A DNA stretch of 47,064 nt. Origin: a virus. The stretch spans positions 1-47,064 of IMG/VR virus record IMGVR_UViG_3300043469_001323, one strand, 5' to 3'. Position 1 is the first letter of the stretch. Every line of letters starts with the position of its first letter. The notes under the pieces are model-generated. The model saw only the letters and a list, made by a program, of their open reading frames with translations. It made no database searches and was not told where the DNA came from. Shown here one piece after another: positions 1-8,826 of this stretch. The position numbers and the translations under genes are program-made.

Positions 1-1
1 C

Positions 2-718
2 ACTGAAGACGGAGTGGATGACCCTGATAACGAAGATGATGGTTATGAAGATATGAATGCGTCTGAAGTAACGGACGGTGAAATGTATGAAATTGATGTT
101 AAAGATTTAGTTAAAGGAAAAAAATACAAGTATAAAACTCCTTCACATGAAGATGATATTGAATTTGATACCGAGCGTGAACATCCTGGCGGAAAAAACA
201 TGTATGGATTCAAAGGTCGTGACACAGGATATTCTTTAGGTAAAAAAGGAGTTGAGGATTTCTTAAGACATTTGGATAGTGAAGGTGAGATTGATGAACA
301 AGGTTACGGTGGCGGAGGAAACGCTCCTGATATGGATATCAGCAACATAGAACCAGCATACAATTTCCAATCAGACGGACCTAACACAGGATACCCTGTT
401 TTTGAAGATGATATGTATGGTTATGACCCAGAAAAAGATTACGAAACAATGGAATCTGCATGGGCTGATGATGAAGGAGAATTGGATGAACAACCAGATA
501 TTTCAGGAGTTCAAGGAATCTATGGAGCAATGGACAAAGCATATGACTTTGACTCTGAAGGACCTGGTAAAGGCGGACCATATCAAGAATTTTCTTACGA
601 AAGTGAATTAGATGAAGAAGATGAGTTTGAAGAAGTTGATGAGGACTTAAAAGAATCGTTCCTCATACAAAAGAACAAAATCTCAGAAATGCTCAACAGA
701 ATGAATAAATATAATTAA
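2..718 (+). CDS. Acidic repeat-containing protein, probable virion component (5' end outside window)
   Basis: The frame is open from the left edge of the window. A GTG at 14 could start it, but the reading continues upstream without a stop, so the true start is probably outside. The visible part is about 238 residues and very rich in Asp, Glu, Gly and Tyr. It contains two related segments, AYNFQSDGP and AYDFDSEGP, each followed by a Gly/Pro-rich stretch. The C-terminus (about 25 residues) changes to a basic helix-like tail containing ISEMLNRM. I recognise no catalytic domain. Acidic proteins with short helical tails are common among the head and scaffold proteins of this phage (compare the genes at 34278 and 45648), so a structural role is an inference from composition and neighbours. 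Confidence 0.75.
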   Translation, partial: TEDGVDDPDNEDDGYEDMNASEVTDGEMYEIDVKDLVKGKKYKYKTPSHEDDIEFDTEREHPGGKNMYGFKGRDTGYSLGKKGVEDFLRHLDSEGEIDEQGYGGGGNAPDMDISNIEPAYNFQSDGPNTGYPVFEDDMYGYDPEKDYETMESAWADDEGELDEQPDISGVQGIYGAMDKAYDFDSEGPGKGGPYQEFSYESELDEEDEFEEVDEDLKESFLIQKNKISEMLNRMNKYN

Positions 719-722
719 AAGT

Positions 723-752
723 AAATCCCTCCTAATACGAGGGATTTTTTAT
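723..752 (+). terminator. Intrinsic terminator
   Basis: A 9-bp stem (AAATCCCTC / GAGGGATTT) is followed by a T-run, five bases after the stop of the acidic protein gene. Confidence 0.85.
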
Positions 753-815
753 TTTTTTTGAAAAATTATTTGACTTTTGGTAAGTTCCATAATATTTCAT
801 TATAAAAAGAGTATT

Positions 816-1121
816 ATGGAAATTAAAGAAATCGTATCATATTTTTTAAATGAAGAATCAAATATTTTGGAAGTATCTTTCAGAACAATTGAAGATGATG
901 AGGATGTCCTTAGGACGGATAGCATTGACTATTTATTAACTGAAGAATACGGATTTGTTCTTGAATCTGATGAATTTGGTTTTTACGACGATGAGTTTGA
1001 AGAAGATGATTTGTTTGAGGAAAAAACAACGATTGAATTGGATGAGGATGAATTGGTTTCTTTCTTGAATGAATATTATACAATCAATCCTGATTCGTTA
1101 CCAAAAGCAGAATCTTATTAA
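816..1121 (+). CDS. Small acidic hypothetical protein
   Basis: This is a 101-residue protein starting MEIKEIVSYF. A TTG 39 nt upstream would also open the frame, but it reads through AT-rich non-coding-looking sequence just after a terminator, so I chose the ATG. The protein is strongly acidic, with clusters such as DDEFEEDDLFEE, and carries a C-terminal segment LVSFLNEYYTINP. No family is recognised. It lies among putative virion genes, and its function is unknown. Confidence 0.7.
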   Translation: MEIKEIVSYFLNEESNILEVSFRTIEDDEDVLRTDSIDYLLTEEYGFVLESDEFGFYDDEFEEDDLFEEKTTIELDEDELVSFLNEYYTINPDSLPKAESY

Positions 1122-1172
1122 GAAAAAAGTATATATACCAAATTTTTTCCAAATACAAAAATACTTATTGTT

Positions 1173-1412
1173 ATGATTTTAGATGTAGATTTTTTAATTG
1201 ATTTTTTCAATAAGTACTCGGGTAAGGGTTACAGGAAAGAAATGGGAGAACAAGCCGCTTCGGCACCATCATCAGGTGGCGGAGGTGGAGGGAATATCCC
1301 AAAATGGGCTGATTCCTATCAAACAAAAAGAGGTAAAGCAAATCCATTAACAAAGGCCGGAGAAAAATGGACAACGGGAATGTCCAGAGGAGCTGCAAAT
1401 CAAATTTGGTAA
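1173..1412 (+). CDS. Small Gly-rich hypothetical protein
   Basis: This is a 79-residue protein. It has a hydrophobic N-terminus (MILDVDFLIDFF), a central poly-Gly linker (about residues 35-41) and a basic C-terminal segment containing RGKANPLTKAGEKW and SRGAANQIW. The basic tail looks like a packing or binding motif repeated among phage structural proteins, but I cannot name a family. Its stop is adjacent to the stop of the convergent small gene on the other strand. Confidence 0.65.
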   Translation: MILDVDFLIDFFNKYSGKGYRKEMGEQAASAPSSGGGGGGNIPKWADSYQTKRGKANPLTKAGEKWTTGMSRGAANQIW

Positions 1413-1664
1413 TTAAAAATCAATTTTTAAATCTTTTAGGATTTGTAAAAAATCTTTATCTTTCTGTTCGTCAGATGCGTAAAGAAAATATTTTAAACCA
1501 TTTGTACCTACATACTCTAAAACATCTTCAGGATACGCCTTCCCATTATCAGTATAGTAAAGTACTAAATTATCAAAAATTTCTAAATCAATAATTTTAA
1601 GACGTTTGAATTCGTTTTTGATTTTAACCTCAACTATCTCTTTTATTTTAAATTTTGGACTCAT
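1413..1664 (-). CDS. Hypothetical protein, 83 aa
   Basis: The start chosen is the ATG giving MSPKFKIKEIVEVKI; an ATG six codons upstream is also possible. The protein is small and mixed-charge, with a plausible beta-rich core (IDLEIFDNLVLYYTDNG) and a helical C-terminus. It is convergent to the preceding gene with abutting stops, and it is the only leftward gene in the first 7 kb. The function is unknown. Confidence 0.55.
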   Translation of the reverse strand: MSPKFKIKEIVEVKIKNEFKRLKIIDLEIFDNLVLYYTDNGKAYPEDVLEYVGTNGLKYFLYASDEQKDKDFLQILKDLKIDF

Positions 1665-1729
1665 GATTCTCTTTTGTCTCAAAAATACGACAATTTATTT
1701 GAAGAATCAAATTTTATACATTACGTTAG

Positions 1730-1737
1730 TATTTATA
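1730..1737 (+). promoter_or_regulatory. Candidate late promoter box TATTTATA
   Basis: An exact TATTTATA ends 7 nt before the ATG of the 411-residue virion-type gene. The same box recurs before many structural genes; see the findings. Confidence 0.45.
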
Positions 1738-1744
1738 GTATTGT

Positions 1745-2980
1745 ATGGAAAAGAAAAAAAAATTAGAAGAAGCGTATGATGAATTGAATAAAATTTTATT
1801 GTTCATGGAATATGATATGTCAAAAACATACTCTGAAAATGTATTAATTTTATCGGAACAGAAACCCGATGAAATGATGCCCGGTCAAATAGAAAGGTTT
1901 GGTTACAAACAAGATAAACCTAAAACACTTGGACCTGCACATCAAAAACAACAACAATATATTGATGACATGTATAAATATAGACATGAAATACTTCAAG
2001 TGGCAGCGTTTGGAACTGTTTTTATACCATTAGCAGGACCATTTATTTCTTTAGGTTTAGAATTAGCAGACGCATCTTTATATTTTAAAGAAGGTGACCC
2101 TTATATGGGTGGTTTGACTTTGGCATTTTCTTTAATACCTGGTTCACAATTAATTGCAAGAATACCTGCAGTAAAAAAACTTTCAAAGCAAGGATTGGTA
2201 AGAATTATGAAATTTATGGAATTAGGACCAAAATCTAAAATTGCCTTAACTGAAACCGAAAAGGAAGTTGCCGAACAAATATCAAAAAACTCAAAATGGA
2301 TTAAATATACTTCTGCATTGAATTTGGTTAAATCTTCATTCTCAAAACTTTTAGAAAAATTGTCTTTAAGAAATTTTATAAAATTTATGATGAAATGGAA
2401 GAACAATAACAAAATTAAATACGCTATTGGACACACAACTATACAAATAGGGGGTATTTTATATACCTATGATAAGTTAGCAGAAATGTTGGGAGTCAGT
2501 CCAAAAGGGGAAGACGTTCCACCGAAAGCAAGTACAAAGAAAAGACAAGAATTGGAACAATCGTTCAAATCTGAAAAACCAAAAACTCAAAAACAAGTAA
2601 TTGAGACTATACAAACCAACTTGACTGATGAGGAATCCCTGATTGAGTTACAAAAATTAATGAATGAATCGTTATCTCAAGATACTGTGAGTGTCTCATC
2701 TCAACCAAAAAGTTCGGCATCCGCAACAATCACACCTTCTGTGGTTGCACGACAAAAGGTAATCGAGACACCTCCTCAACTTTCCAACCCGAAAAACATT
2801 AAATTATTTCAAGATTGGTTAGACCAAAACGCAAAGGGCTGGGCAACAGGTTACAAAGAAGGTATCATCAATCTAGGTCAAAATGGAGGAGGTTATGGTA
2901 AGTTTGGTCCAAGAACATCAAAAGCTTGGAAAAAATATGGTAATCAATATTTGGAAACAACACGAACAAAACAATCATAA
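1745..2980 (+). CDS. Putative virion protein with hydrophobic segment and PG-binding-like C-terminus
   Basis: The protein has 411 residues. Residues about 80-140 form a hydrophobic, Gly/Pro-containing region (FIPLAGPFISLGLELADA and GGLTLAFSLIPGSQ) that could enter or cross a membrane. A Lys/Ser/Thr/Gln-rich linker follows (about 255-345). The last 60 residues (LFQDWLDQNAKGW ... GGGYGKFGPRTSKAWKKYG) match the pattern of peptidoglycan-binding type 1 domains, where FGPxT precedes a helix. The combination suggests a protein delivered with or into the envelope, perhaps a tail or internal virion protein. This is inferred from the motif pattern only. It is the first gene of a rightward run reaching 6.9 kb. 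Confidence 0.7.
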   Translation: MEKKKKLEEAYDELNKILLFMEYDMSKTYSENVLILSEQKPDEMMPGQIERFGYKQDKPKTLGPAHQKQQQYIDDMYKYRHEILQVAAFGTVFIPLAGPFISLGLELADASLYFKEGDPYMGGLTLAFSLIPGSQLIARIPAVKKLSKQGLVRIMKFMELGPKSKIALTETEKEVAEQISKNSKWIKYTSALNLVKSSFSKLLEKLSLRNFIKFMMKWKNNNKIKYAIGHTTIQIGGILYTYDKLAEMLGVSPKGEDVPPKASTKKRQELEQSFKSEKPKTQKQVIETIQTNLTDEESLIELQKLMNESLSQDTVSVSSQPKSSASATITPSVVARQKVIETPPQLSNPKNIKLFQDWLDQNAKGWATGYKEGIINLGQNGGGYGKFGPRTSKAWKKYGNQYLETTRTKQS

Positions 2981-3036
2981 ACCACAAAATCCAAAGAATT
3001 ATCTAATTTGTAATAAATAATTTCAAATTTATTTGA

Positions 3037-3044
3037 TATTTATA
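3037..3044 (+). promoter_or_regulatory. Candidate late promoter box TATTTATA
   Basis: An exact box ends 12 nt before the ATG at 3057, within a very AT-rich leader. Confidence 0.45.
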
Positions 3045-3056
3045 AAAAAAAACATC

Positions 3057-4178
3057 ATGAAAAAAGAACTTTTAGAAGAAATCCTGAAAATCAATCATTT
3101 TTATAACAGAATGAATGAAGCAGTAAATCCAGCACCAGCAGTAAAATTTGTAAAAAGCCTAATTAAAGATATACCTGAAGGGGCATTTAAGAAAATGTTT
3201 GCCAACTTTGGGAAAGAAGAAGAAAATGCTTACGAGATTTTACAACGAACAAAAAATAAAGCAGGGGATGTGGAATCTGCAGTTGGAAAACTAATACAAA
3301 GTTTGGATTTTTCCAAGTTGGCGTCTCACCTTATTGAAAACAAAAAGTTGGGAACCCAAATTGAAAATTTTATTAACACAAAAATTAGCAACATAAAATC
3401 AGGTAATATATCTAAAGAAAAAGCGTTGAAGGATTTGGAAGATGTTCTTTCAACATGGACTGAAAATGAAGGAATTCCAGAGTTGGGTCCCGAGTTATTT
3501 AGAAAAGTTGCAAAAAAACTTGAAGTGGTGTCAGCACCAGATGTAAGTGGAATTTTGAAGCATGAGGCCGAAGAAATCTTTAGGCTTACAGGTAAACAAG
3601 TGTCAACCGCAGATGCTCAATTATTGAACAAAGTATATCGTAAATTGACTAAACTGAGTCCTGAACAAATTATACAAGTAGAAAACGCACTAAAAAGAAT
3701 AACAAGTCAAGATGGTCTTTTACAACAAAGTATCAATAGGATGAAACAAGCCAAAGATATGTCATCCAAACTGAAAGCTGAAAATGCTCAAAAATTATTG
3801 GATAATTCTATTGAAAACCTCAATATGGGAACGACTTCAATAGGAAAAATAAAATTATGGCGTTTAATTAAGTCAATTGGTACGGTATTTCTTCTTATTG
3901 TCACACTGTCTGGTGTTTATATTGGTTATAAAGTTTATCAAGAATTAAAGTCACAATTACAATCAATCCCATTCATTGGCAATCTTTTTCCTTCAAGCGA
4001 ACCATCAAAAAGTTCGTCAAATAATTTAATTCCTGATGCTGAAAAATGGCTTAAAGAGAATGGTTATTGGTCTGATGGAATGAAACTTACCACAACAGAT
4101 AATCCAAACGAAGTAATTTGGACATTAAACGGACAACAAGGTAGTATTAGCAAACAAAATGACGGAAGTTTTAAATAA
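3057..4178 (+). CDS. Putative virion-associated protein with one transmembrane segment
   Basis: The protein has 373 residues starting MKKELLEEILKI; an upstream ATT start is possible but less likely. The first 255 residues look largely helical with coiled-coil character. One strong transmembrane segment follows (about residues 270-292, IGTVFLLIVTLSGVYIGYKV). After it comes a short globular tail with Trp and Gly (DAEKWLKENGYWSDG). The domain order resembles a membrane-penetrating or ejected virion protein, but no family is recognised. The gene overlaps the next one by 20 nt in another frame, so the two are probably translationally linked. Confidence 0.7.
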   Translation: MKKELLEEILKINHFYNRMNEAVNPAPAVKFVKSLIKDIPEGAFKKMFANFGKEEENAYEILQRTKNKAGDVESAVGKLIQSLDFSKLASHLIENKKLGTQIENFINTKISNIKSGNISKEKALKDLEDVLSTWTENEGIPELGPELFRKVAKKLEVVSAPDVSGILKHEAEEIFRLTGKQVSTADAQLLNKVYRKLTKLSPEQIIQVENALKRITSQDGLLQQSINRMKQAKDMSSKLKAENAQKLLDNSIENLNMGTTSIGKIKLWRLIKSIGTVFLLIVTLSGVYIGYKVYQELKSQLQSIPFIGNLFPSSEPSKSSSNNLIPDAEKWLKENGYWSDGMKLTTTDNPNEVIWTLNGQQGSISKQNDGSFK

Positions 4179-5190
4179 CATAGAAAGAATAAGAAAATTA
4201 ATTATAGAGGGTTTGCCCCCAAAGGTAGGAGGAGCCTTGCCCCCAAAGGCTGGAGGAAATTTACCCCCAAAGGCTGGAGGAAATTTACCCCCAAAGGCTG
4301 GAGGAACCTTACCCCCATCGTCATCAGGATTACCTGCATGGGTAAATGATTATCCTTGTCTTTTTAAATTAAAAATAACGAAAACAACAGACCCCAATCA
4401 AGTTGTTTTCGTTACCGAAACTGGTTATTGGTATTTCTTTAATAATTTTAGATTCCAATTTGACCGCGGATATGGTAACAAAATAATGGGTAATTGGGAG
4501 TGCGAATCTGATGGGAATCTTTTTATTAAAACAGAAGACGGTGAACAGTGGTCATCAAAAGACGGTAAATGGGTAAAACAAAAATCTAATGACTTATCAA
4601 CACAATCGGGTGATAAAGGTCAAGTATCAACTAAAAAGACAGATGCGGGAGGAGGTACAAACACTAGTGGTACAACAAAAAAAATTAGATATACTAAGTG
4701 TTCTGAACAACTACCAATCAAACAATATTGTAAAAACGAAACAATTAGAAAAGTTCAAGCTTGTTTAAAAATGCCAAAAAGATATCAAACAGGTAATTTT
4801 GGACCAATCACACAAGAATATTTGGAAAGTAGAAACCAAAATGGGACATTAATAACAACTGAAACTATTATTAATATTTGTGGTGCAAATCATTCTTTAG
4901 TTTCTGGTGTTCCATATTCATCAGTACCCAAGACAGGTTATGAGGATTATACCGTTGATGAAATTGAATATTCAAATGATGTTCAAAACACTAAACCATC
5001 TACTCCATCATCCGAAAAACCTGAAGGAGAAGGAACTGGATATGAAGATTATTCCGAAGAAAAACCACAACCCGCATCACCTTCAACTCCTAAATCGGCA
5101 TCTTCATTCTCATCTGAAATACCTGGTTTACAATCAAGTAAAAAATCATTTACAAATCGAACGATGGATTCAGACGAGATTGAATATTAA
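4159..5190 (+). CDS. Repeat-containing virion-type protein with PG-binding-like segment
   Basis: The protein has 343 residues. A helical start (MTEVLNNIERIRKLIIEG) is followed by four tandem LPPKAGG-type octapeptides (residues about 19-50). A Trp/Phe-rich globular part follows. A segment around residues 185-215 (IRKVQACLKMP ... GNFGPITQEYLES) resembles peptidoglycan-binding repeats. The C-terminal third is a Ser/Pro/Glu-rich tail with repeated TGYEDY and DEIEY motifs. I infer a tail- or baseplate-associated protein that touches the cell wall; the sequence alone does not prove it. It overlaps the end of the preceding membrane-protein gene. Confidence 0.65.
   Translation: MTEVLNNIERIRKLIIEGLPPKVGGALPPKAGGNLPPKAGGNLPPKAGGTLPPSSSGLPAWVNDYPCLFKLKITKTTDPNQVVFVTETGYWYFFNNFRFQFDRGYGNKIMGNWECESDGNLFIKTEDGEQWSSKDGKWVKQKSNDLSTQSGDKGQVSTKKTDAGGGTNTSGTTKKIRYTKCSEQLPIKQYCKNETIRKVQACLKMPKRYQTGNFGPITQEYLESRNQNGTLITTETIINICGANHSLVSGVPYSSVPKTGYEDYTVDEIEYSNDVQNTKPSTPSSEKPEGEGTGYEDYSEEKPQPASPSTPKSASSFSSEIPGLQSSKKSFTNRTMDSDEIEY
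4213..4308 (+). repeat. Four 24-bp tandem repeats coding LPPKAGG(N)
   Basis: Four in-frame 24-nt units, each containing CCCCCAAAGG and GGAGGA, encode Pro/Gly/Lys octapeptides. A fifth partial unit follows. C-runs of this kind are unusual in this AT-rich genome. Confidence 0.9.
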
Positions 5191-5213
5191 TTATTAAAAT
5201 AAGAAATAACAAT

Positions 5214-6242
5214 ATGAAAATAAAATTTGAGGTTAACGAACAAGAAAAAAAAGAAATTCTTGAGCAACATAATTTATTTAAAAAAGTTTTACAATCAAAA
5301 GTTACAAAACTTATGGTTAACGAACAAACACAATCTACAGGTGGTGGTGTTGAGTTTTTAAAGGCGGCTAGAGATAAAAAATGTAAAATCGCTGTTGGTG
5401 GTGTTATCAAAAGTGCACCTGGTAAACCATCAGTTTTATATAAAGTCGCGGATTACGATTCTGCTAACGGATACTTTAAAAAAGGTGACGAATTATATAT
5501 AAAAGATGATTTTACTTTTGATGTCGTTTCAAAAGATGCTTCAGGTAATAAAATATTATCGGCCAAGAATAAAAAATGGACTTGTTCAGCATTAACAAAA
5601 CCAATTGAAGACCAAATTAAAGGTAATATTGAAAAAATAAAAAAAGAAGGTAATTGGAAAGAAAGAGAAGAGATTACCGATACTGACGCTAATGTAAACA
5701 ACCCAAAAATGTATCAAAAACAAGTGGTTGATGGCGTAACATTATATAGAAACTTATCTGATGTCGGTATCAATGCTGCATTAACTAAAAAAGGACAAGA
5801 TGTTCTTAACTATTATAAAAAATATGGTGCGTTATTACAAAGTGAAGTAGACCCCGAAAAAGCTCAAAGATATCAAAAGATTAAAATTGGTTCAAACCCT
5901 GATTTTTCAGAAGATTTTTATGTCTATCTTGACCCAACAAAAGTCACTGACCCAACAATGTTGGCTGATATCCAAGCAAACATTGATAAAACAATACCAA
6001 AAGACAAAAAAGTTTGTAAAGATGCTATCGAAGATTATTATGACAATTTTACAAGAAAAAGAATGTTATTACCAAACGAACTAACAAAAATGAAATCTGA
6101 TGTTCAGGCATGTAAGAACGAGTTTTATGGTCGTTGGGGTTTCTTTGGTGGTAAAAAAGTAGATAAAATGTTAGACATTATGAGTGGTGGAATCGGCGGA
6201 CCATCAAGAGCTGGTGACGATGCTAAATGGAGATTAAATTAA
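5214..6242 (+). CDS. Hypothetical virion-type protein
   Basis: The protein has 342 residues. An N-terminal helix with heptad-like character (EVNEQEKKEILEQHN) precedes a segment with two cysteines (KKCKIAVGG, later KKWTCSALT) and a long mixed region. Two further Cys occur near the C-terminus (KKVCKDAIEDYY and VQACKNEFYGRWG). The end is Gly-rich (GFFGGKK ... MSGGIGGPS). It was not matched to a known family. Spacing to both neighbours is short (23 and 7 nt), which is consistent with one transcript. Confidence 0.65.
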   Translation: MKIKFEVNEQEKKEILEQHNLFKKVLQSKVTKLMVNEQTQSTGGGVEFLKAARDKKCKIAVGGVIKSAPGKPSVLYKVADYDSANGYFKKGDELYIKDDFTFDVVSKDASGNKILSAKNKKWTCSALTKPIEDQIKGNIEKIKKEGNWKEREEITDTDANVNNPKMYQKQVVDGVTLYRNLSDVGINAALTKKGQDVLNYYKKYGALLQSEVDPEKAQRYQKIKIGSNPDFSEDFYVYLDPTKVTDPTMLADIQANIDKTIPKDKKVCKDAIEDYYDNFTRKRMLLPNELTKMKSDVQACKNEFYGRWGFFGGKKVDKMLDIMSGGIGGPSRAGDDAKWRLN

Positions 6243-6249
6243 TAGTAAT

Positions 6250-6909
6250 ATGTTAAAAAATAGAGTAAAAAAATCTTTGATGGAAATTAAAGAGAATAAA
6301 GAAAAACAATTAATTGGTGAATCTTTAATAAAAAATAGACTCACTATTATACTTGAAGGTATTAATAGTGAAAAAGATTTCAAATCTTTGTCTGAAAAAA
6401 AACAGATAGCATTGAGTGTTAAGTTTATCAAAGAAATGAATTATCTAACTGAAAGTGGATTAATTAAAGAAGATGTAAATTTGGGAGGGTTATTGAAATC
6501 TATTTTTGGAAGTAACCTTTTAGGTAGTGCAACCCAAACTATTGTTGAACCGTATATCAATAGTTTATTATCCAGTCTTGGATTTGAAAATGGGTTTATA
6601 AAAAACTTTTTAATTTCATATTTAACATCAAGACCTTCAGATGTGATTAAATCTTTTTCAGATTGTAAGTTAATGGCTAAATTGGTAGGTACTGGTATTG
6701 TTGAAGCCGTGGTAATGACAATACAAAAAGATAAAGGATACGGAGGTTTTGGGTACGACTTAATTAGAAATATTTTAGGAAATGTGTTGGATAGTAACGA
6801 ATTTGTTCAAGGAATTGAAAACGGATTATCGGGAAAAATTTGTTCAATATTAGGTAAATTTACCGATAATACCAAAAAAGTTGTAAGTACATTAAAAGGT
6901 TCAGTGTAA
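6250..6909 (+). CDS. Hypothetical protein, last gene of the left structural run
   Basis: The protein has 219 residues. A charged helical N-terminus (about 50 residues) is followed by alternating amphipathic and hydrophobic helices (LLKSIFGSNLLGSATQTIV, LVGTGIVEAVVMTI). One or two of these may be membrane-associated. No family is recognised. It starts 7 nt after the previous stop, so it is probably co-transcribed and ends before the convergent clpP. Confidence 0.65.
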   Translation: MLKNRVKKSLMEIKENKEKQLIGESLIKNRLTIILEGINSEKDFKSLSEKKQIALSVKFIKEMNYLTESGLIKEDVNLGGLLKSIFGSNLLGSATQTIVEPYINSLLSSLGFENGFIKNFLISYLTSRPSDVIKSFSDCKLMAKLVGTGIVEAVVMTIQKDKGYGGFGYDLIRNILGNVLDSNEFVQGIENGLSGKICSILGKFTDNTKKVVSTLKGSV

Positions 6910-7006
6910 ATTCATCCGTAGTGTAAACACGGATTCAAGAAATTCAAAGAGGTAATTCTCTTGAATATAAATGAGACTAAAAACAAAAGGGGGGTGTTCA
7001 AAATCT

Positions 7007-7037
7007 CAAAAAGAAGGGTTAATTACCCTTCTTTTTT
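7007..7037. terminator. Bidirectional terminator between structural run and clpP
   Basis: A perfect A-rich/T-rich stem with GAAGGGT / ACCCTTC at its top overlaps the clpP stop codon. T-runs on both strands let it end both converging transcripts. A weaker hairpin (ATCCGT / ACGGAT) lies just upstream near 6914-6934. Confidence 0.8.
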
Positions 7038-7699
7038 GTTTTAACGATTTCGTCAATAATACCATACTCAAGAGCTTCTTCAGCACTTAACCATAAATCA
7101 CGAGTTGCGTCGTTCATTACTTTTTCAGCTGGCTTGTCACAATATTTGCCCAATAATTCAAATAAGGTATTGTTAACTTTTTCCCACTCAATCATATTGA
7201 TACGTGCGTCTTGGATGTTTCCACCGGCACCACCTGAAGATTGATGTAACATGGTTTTTGAAAAACGAAGTGATGAACGTTTCCCTTTGGTTCCCGCCCC
7301 TAACAATACTGAACCCATAGAAGCTGCCATACCAGTATTTACTGTTCTGATATCACAAGAAATGTATTCCATAACATCTACCATAGATAAACCTGATTTA
7401 ACACTTCCTCCGGGAGAATCAATATGCATTGTAATATCTGTTTTATCTGTTGAATCCAAGAACATTAGCTGAGCTTGAACAATTGTTGACATGTGGTCGT
7501 TAACAGGACCCGCAACCCACAATAGACGGTCTCTCATTAATCGGGAAAAAATATCCATTTGTGTTACCCTCATTTCTCTTTCTTCCAAAATGTAAGGGGT
7601 CATTGATGACTCAATGTGTTGGGCAAAGTAATCCAAATGTGATGATGGTTTACCTAAATGTTTTGTGTAGTACGATTGAAATTCTTGTCCGTAATTCAT
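7019..7699 (-). CDS. clpP: ATP-dependent Clp protease proteolytic subunit
   Basis: The protein has 226 residues and the ClpP fold signature. The catalytic Ser127 lies in MAASMG, His152 in MLHQSSGG and Asp201 in TRDLWLSAEEA; HIDSPGGSV is the conserved oxyanion-strand region. All three triad residues are present, so the enzyme should be active. The N-terminus carries about 30 extra residues before the usual ClpP start. ClpP forms tetradecamers that degrade substrates fed by a Clp ATPase. The same window encodes a ClpC-type ATPase with a ClpP-docking loop (29402-31417), so a phage-made ClpCP is plausible; docking to host Clp ATPases is the alternative. A near-consensus -7 box (TACCTTTA) lies about 20 nt upstream of the start. 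Confidence 0.95.
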   Translation of the reverse strand: MNYGQEFQSYYTKHLGKPSSHLDYFAQHIESSMTPYILEEREMRVTQMDIFSRLMRDRLLWVAGPVNDHMSTIVQAQLMFLDSTDKTDITMHIDSPGGSVKSGLSMVDVMEYISCDIRTVNTGMAASMGSVLLGAGTKGKRSSLRFSKTMLHQSSGGAGGNIQDARINMIEWEKVNNTLFELLGKYCDKPAEKVMNDATRDLWLSAEEALEYGIIDEIVKTKKKGN

Positions 7700-7754
7700 G
7701 TTTTGATTTTTATTTTAGTAAAGGTAAATAAAAAAAATCAAACCACAAAACAAA

Positions 7755-8051
7755 TTATTGTTCTGTAGTTTGAGTTTCTGTTTCTTCTTCAGGATTTGCA
7801 CCAAAGTTTACTGCCATTCCTTCTTCCACATCTTCTTCACATTTGAAAATATGCATTTGGTCATTTTGTCTGAATACGATTACTTTGTTTACGTCTTCAG
7901 GTAATTTAACATCACCTTTAACATCTACAACAATACCTTCATTTTCTTTGAAAATAAGACCTAACGCTCTTGCGAACAACATTGATGCATTTAATAAATC
8001 TTGAGGGACTTCTTCTTGTCCTCCTTGTTCTGGGTTTGTGTAATTTTCCAT
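7755..8051 (-). CDS. Small acidic hypothetical protein next to clpP
   Basis: The protein has 98 residues. The central 60 residues look like a compact domain (LLNASMLFARALGLIF, IVVDVKGDVKLPEDVNKVIV), followed by an acidic tail rich in Glu and Thr. It is transcribed in the same direction as clpP, 55 nt upstream. A role connected with Clp is possible from position only; no adaptor family is recognised. Confidence 0.65.
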   Translation of the reverse strand: MENYTNPEQGGQEEVPQDLLNASMLFARALGLIFKENEGIVVDVKGDVKLPEDVNKVIVFRQNDQMHIFKCEEDVEEGMAVNFGANPEEETETQTTEQ

Positions 8052-8090
8052 CTTTAATTTTTGTTTGATATAATTTTAGTAAAAATTTTT

Positions 8091-8579
8091 TTAATTGACA
8101 AATGATTCTTGATAATCATCCCATATTTTTTTTAACAAACCGTTCTCACTAATCAAAGTAGGTGCATATGGTTTAACTTTTAAAACCATTTTGGCTTCCT
8201 CAGGAGTTTTATTTGCTTTTTTAAGGTTACATTTGAAACAACAAGTTACCAAGTTATTCCAATCATTTCCACCACCACGAGATTTAGGTATTATATGGTC
8301 TAAGGTTAATTGTTTTTTTGAACCACAATATGCACACTCATGATTATCTCGTTTATAGATTCTTGTTCTATTAACTTTGAGGTTTCTTTGGTTGAATCTG
8401 ATATAACTTAACAATCTGATAATTAAAGGTCTAACATAAGTTTGGTAACCAGCAACAATAGGGTTCTCGGCCGATTTAATAATTTCGGCTTTACCCTTAT
8501 CCACAAGAACATACCCCCGCCTTGTCGAAGTAATATTCAACGGAGTGTAGTCATAGTTTAACACTAATACGTTACTCAT
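8091..8579 (-). CDS. HNH endonuclease
   Basis: The protein has 162 residues. The core is a zinc-stabilised HNH motif: Cys82 and Cys85 (CAYC), Asp94-His95 in LDHIIPKSRGG, Asn109, then Cys114 and Cys117 (CFKC). The N-terminal 70 residues (LVLNYDYTPLNI...) match the common bacterial and phage HNH family often annotated as a restriction-like endonuclease. The target is unknown; roles include homing, DNA processing and packaging-associated nicking. A TACTTTTG box upstream on the minus strand fits a Bacteroidota promoter. Confidence 0.9.
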   Translation of the reverse strand: MSNVLVLNYDYTPLNITSTRRGYVLVDKGKAEIIKSAENPIVAGYQTYVRPLIIRLLSYIRFNQRNLKVNRTRIYKRDNHECAYCGSKKQLTLDHIIPKSRGGGNDWNNLVTCCFKCNLKKANKTPEEAKMVLKVKPYAPTLISENGLLKKIWDDYQESFVN

Positions 8580-8623
8580 CTCAAAATAATTTTTACAAAA
8601 GTAGTTGATTTATTCTAAAAAAC

Positions 8624-8654
8624 AAAAAAGGGATGAAATTTTTTCACCCCTTTT
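8624..8654. terminator. Bidirectional hairpin terminator-like element
   Basis: AAAAGGGATGAA pairs with TTCACCCCTTTT around a short T-rich loop. It stands in the 247-nt gap between the divergent HNH gene and the receiver-like gene. No further gene is seen in this gap. Confidence 0.6.
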
Positions 8655-8793
8655 GAATATCCTTAGATTTAGAATGTTTATGGTTAGAGATTTCCATTTC
8701 TCATCACACCTAAAGTTCTCATAATATGACTCAATTCCAAAAGACCGTTGGGTTTTTGTTAGTCGTCATGTTTATAAATATCTCTAAAAAACT

Positions 8794-8822
8794 TTGAAAC
8801 ACTGAAAACTTTATTATATTTG
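8794..8822 (+). promoter_or_regulatory. Bacteroidota-type promoter, leaderless arrangement
   Basis: TTG, 18 nt, then TATATTTG. The box ends exactly 4 nt before the ATG at 8827, so transcription should begin at or next to the start codon. Confidence 0.75.
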
Positions 8823-8826
8823 CGAC

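Noticed and set aside
777-815. TTG start for the small acidic gene at 816
   Set aside because: The extra 13 codons run through AT-rich spacer just after a terminator; the ATG is more credible.
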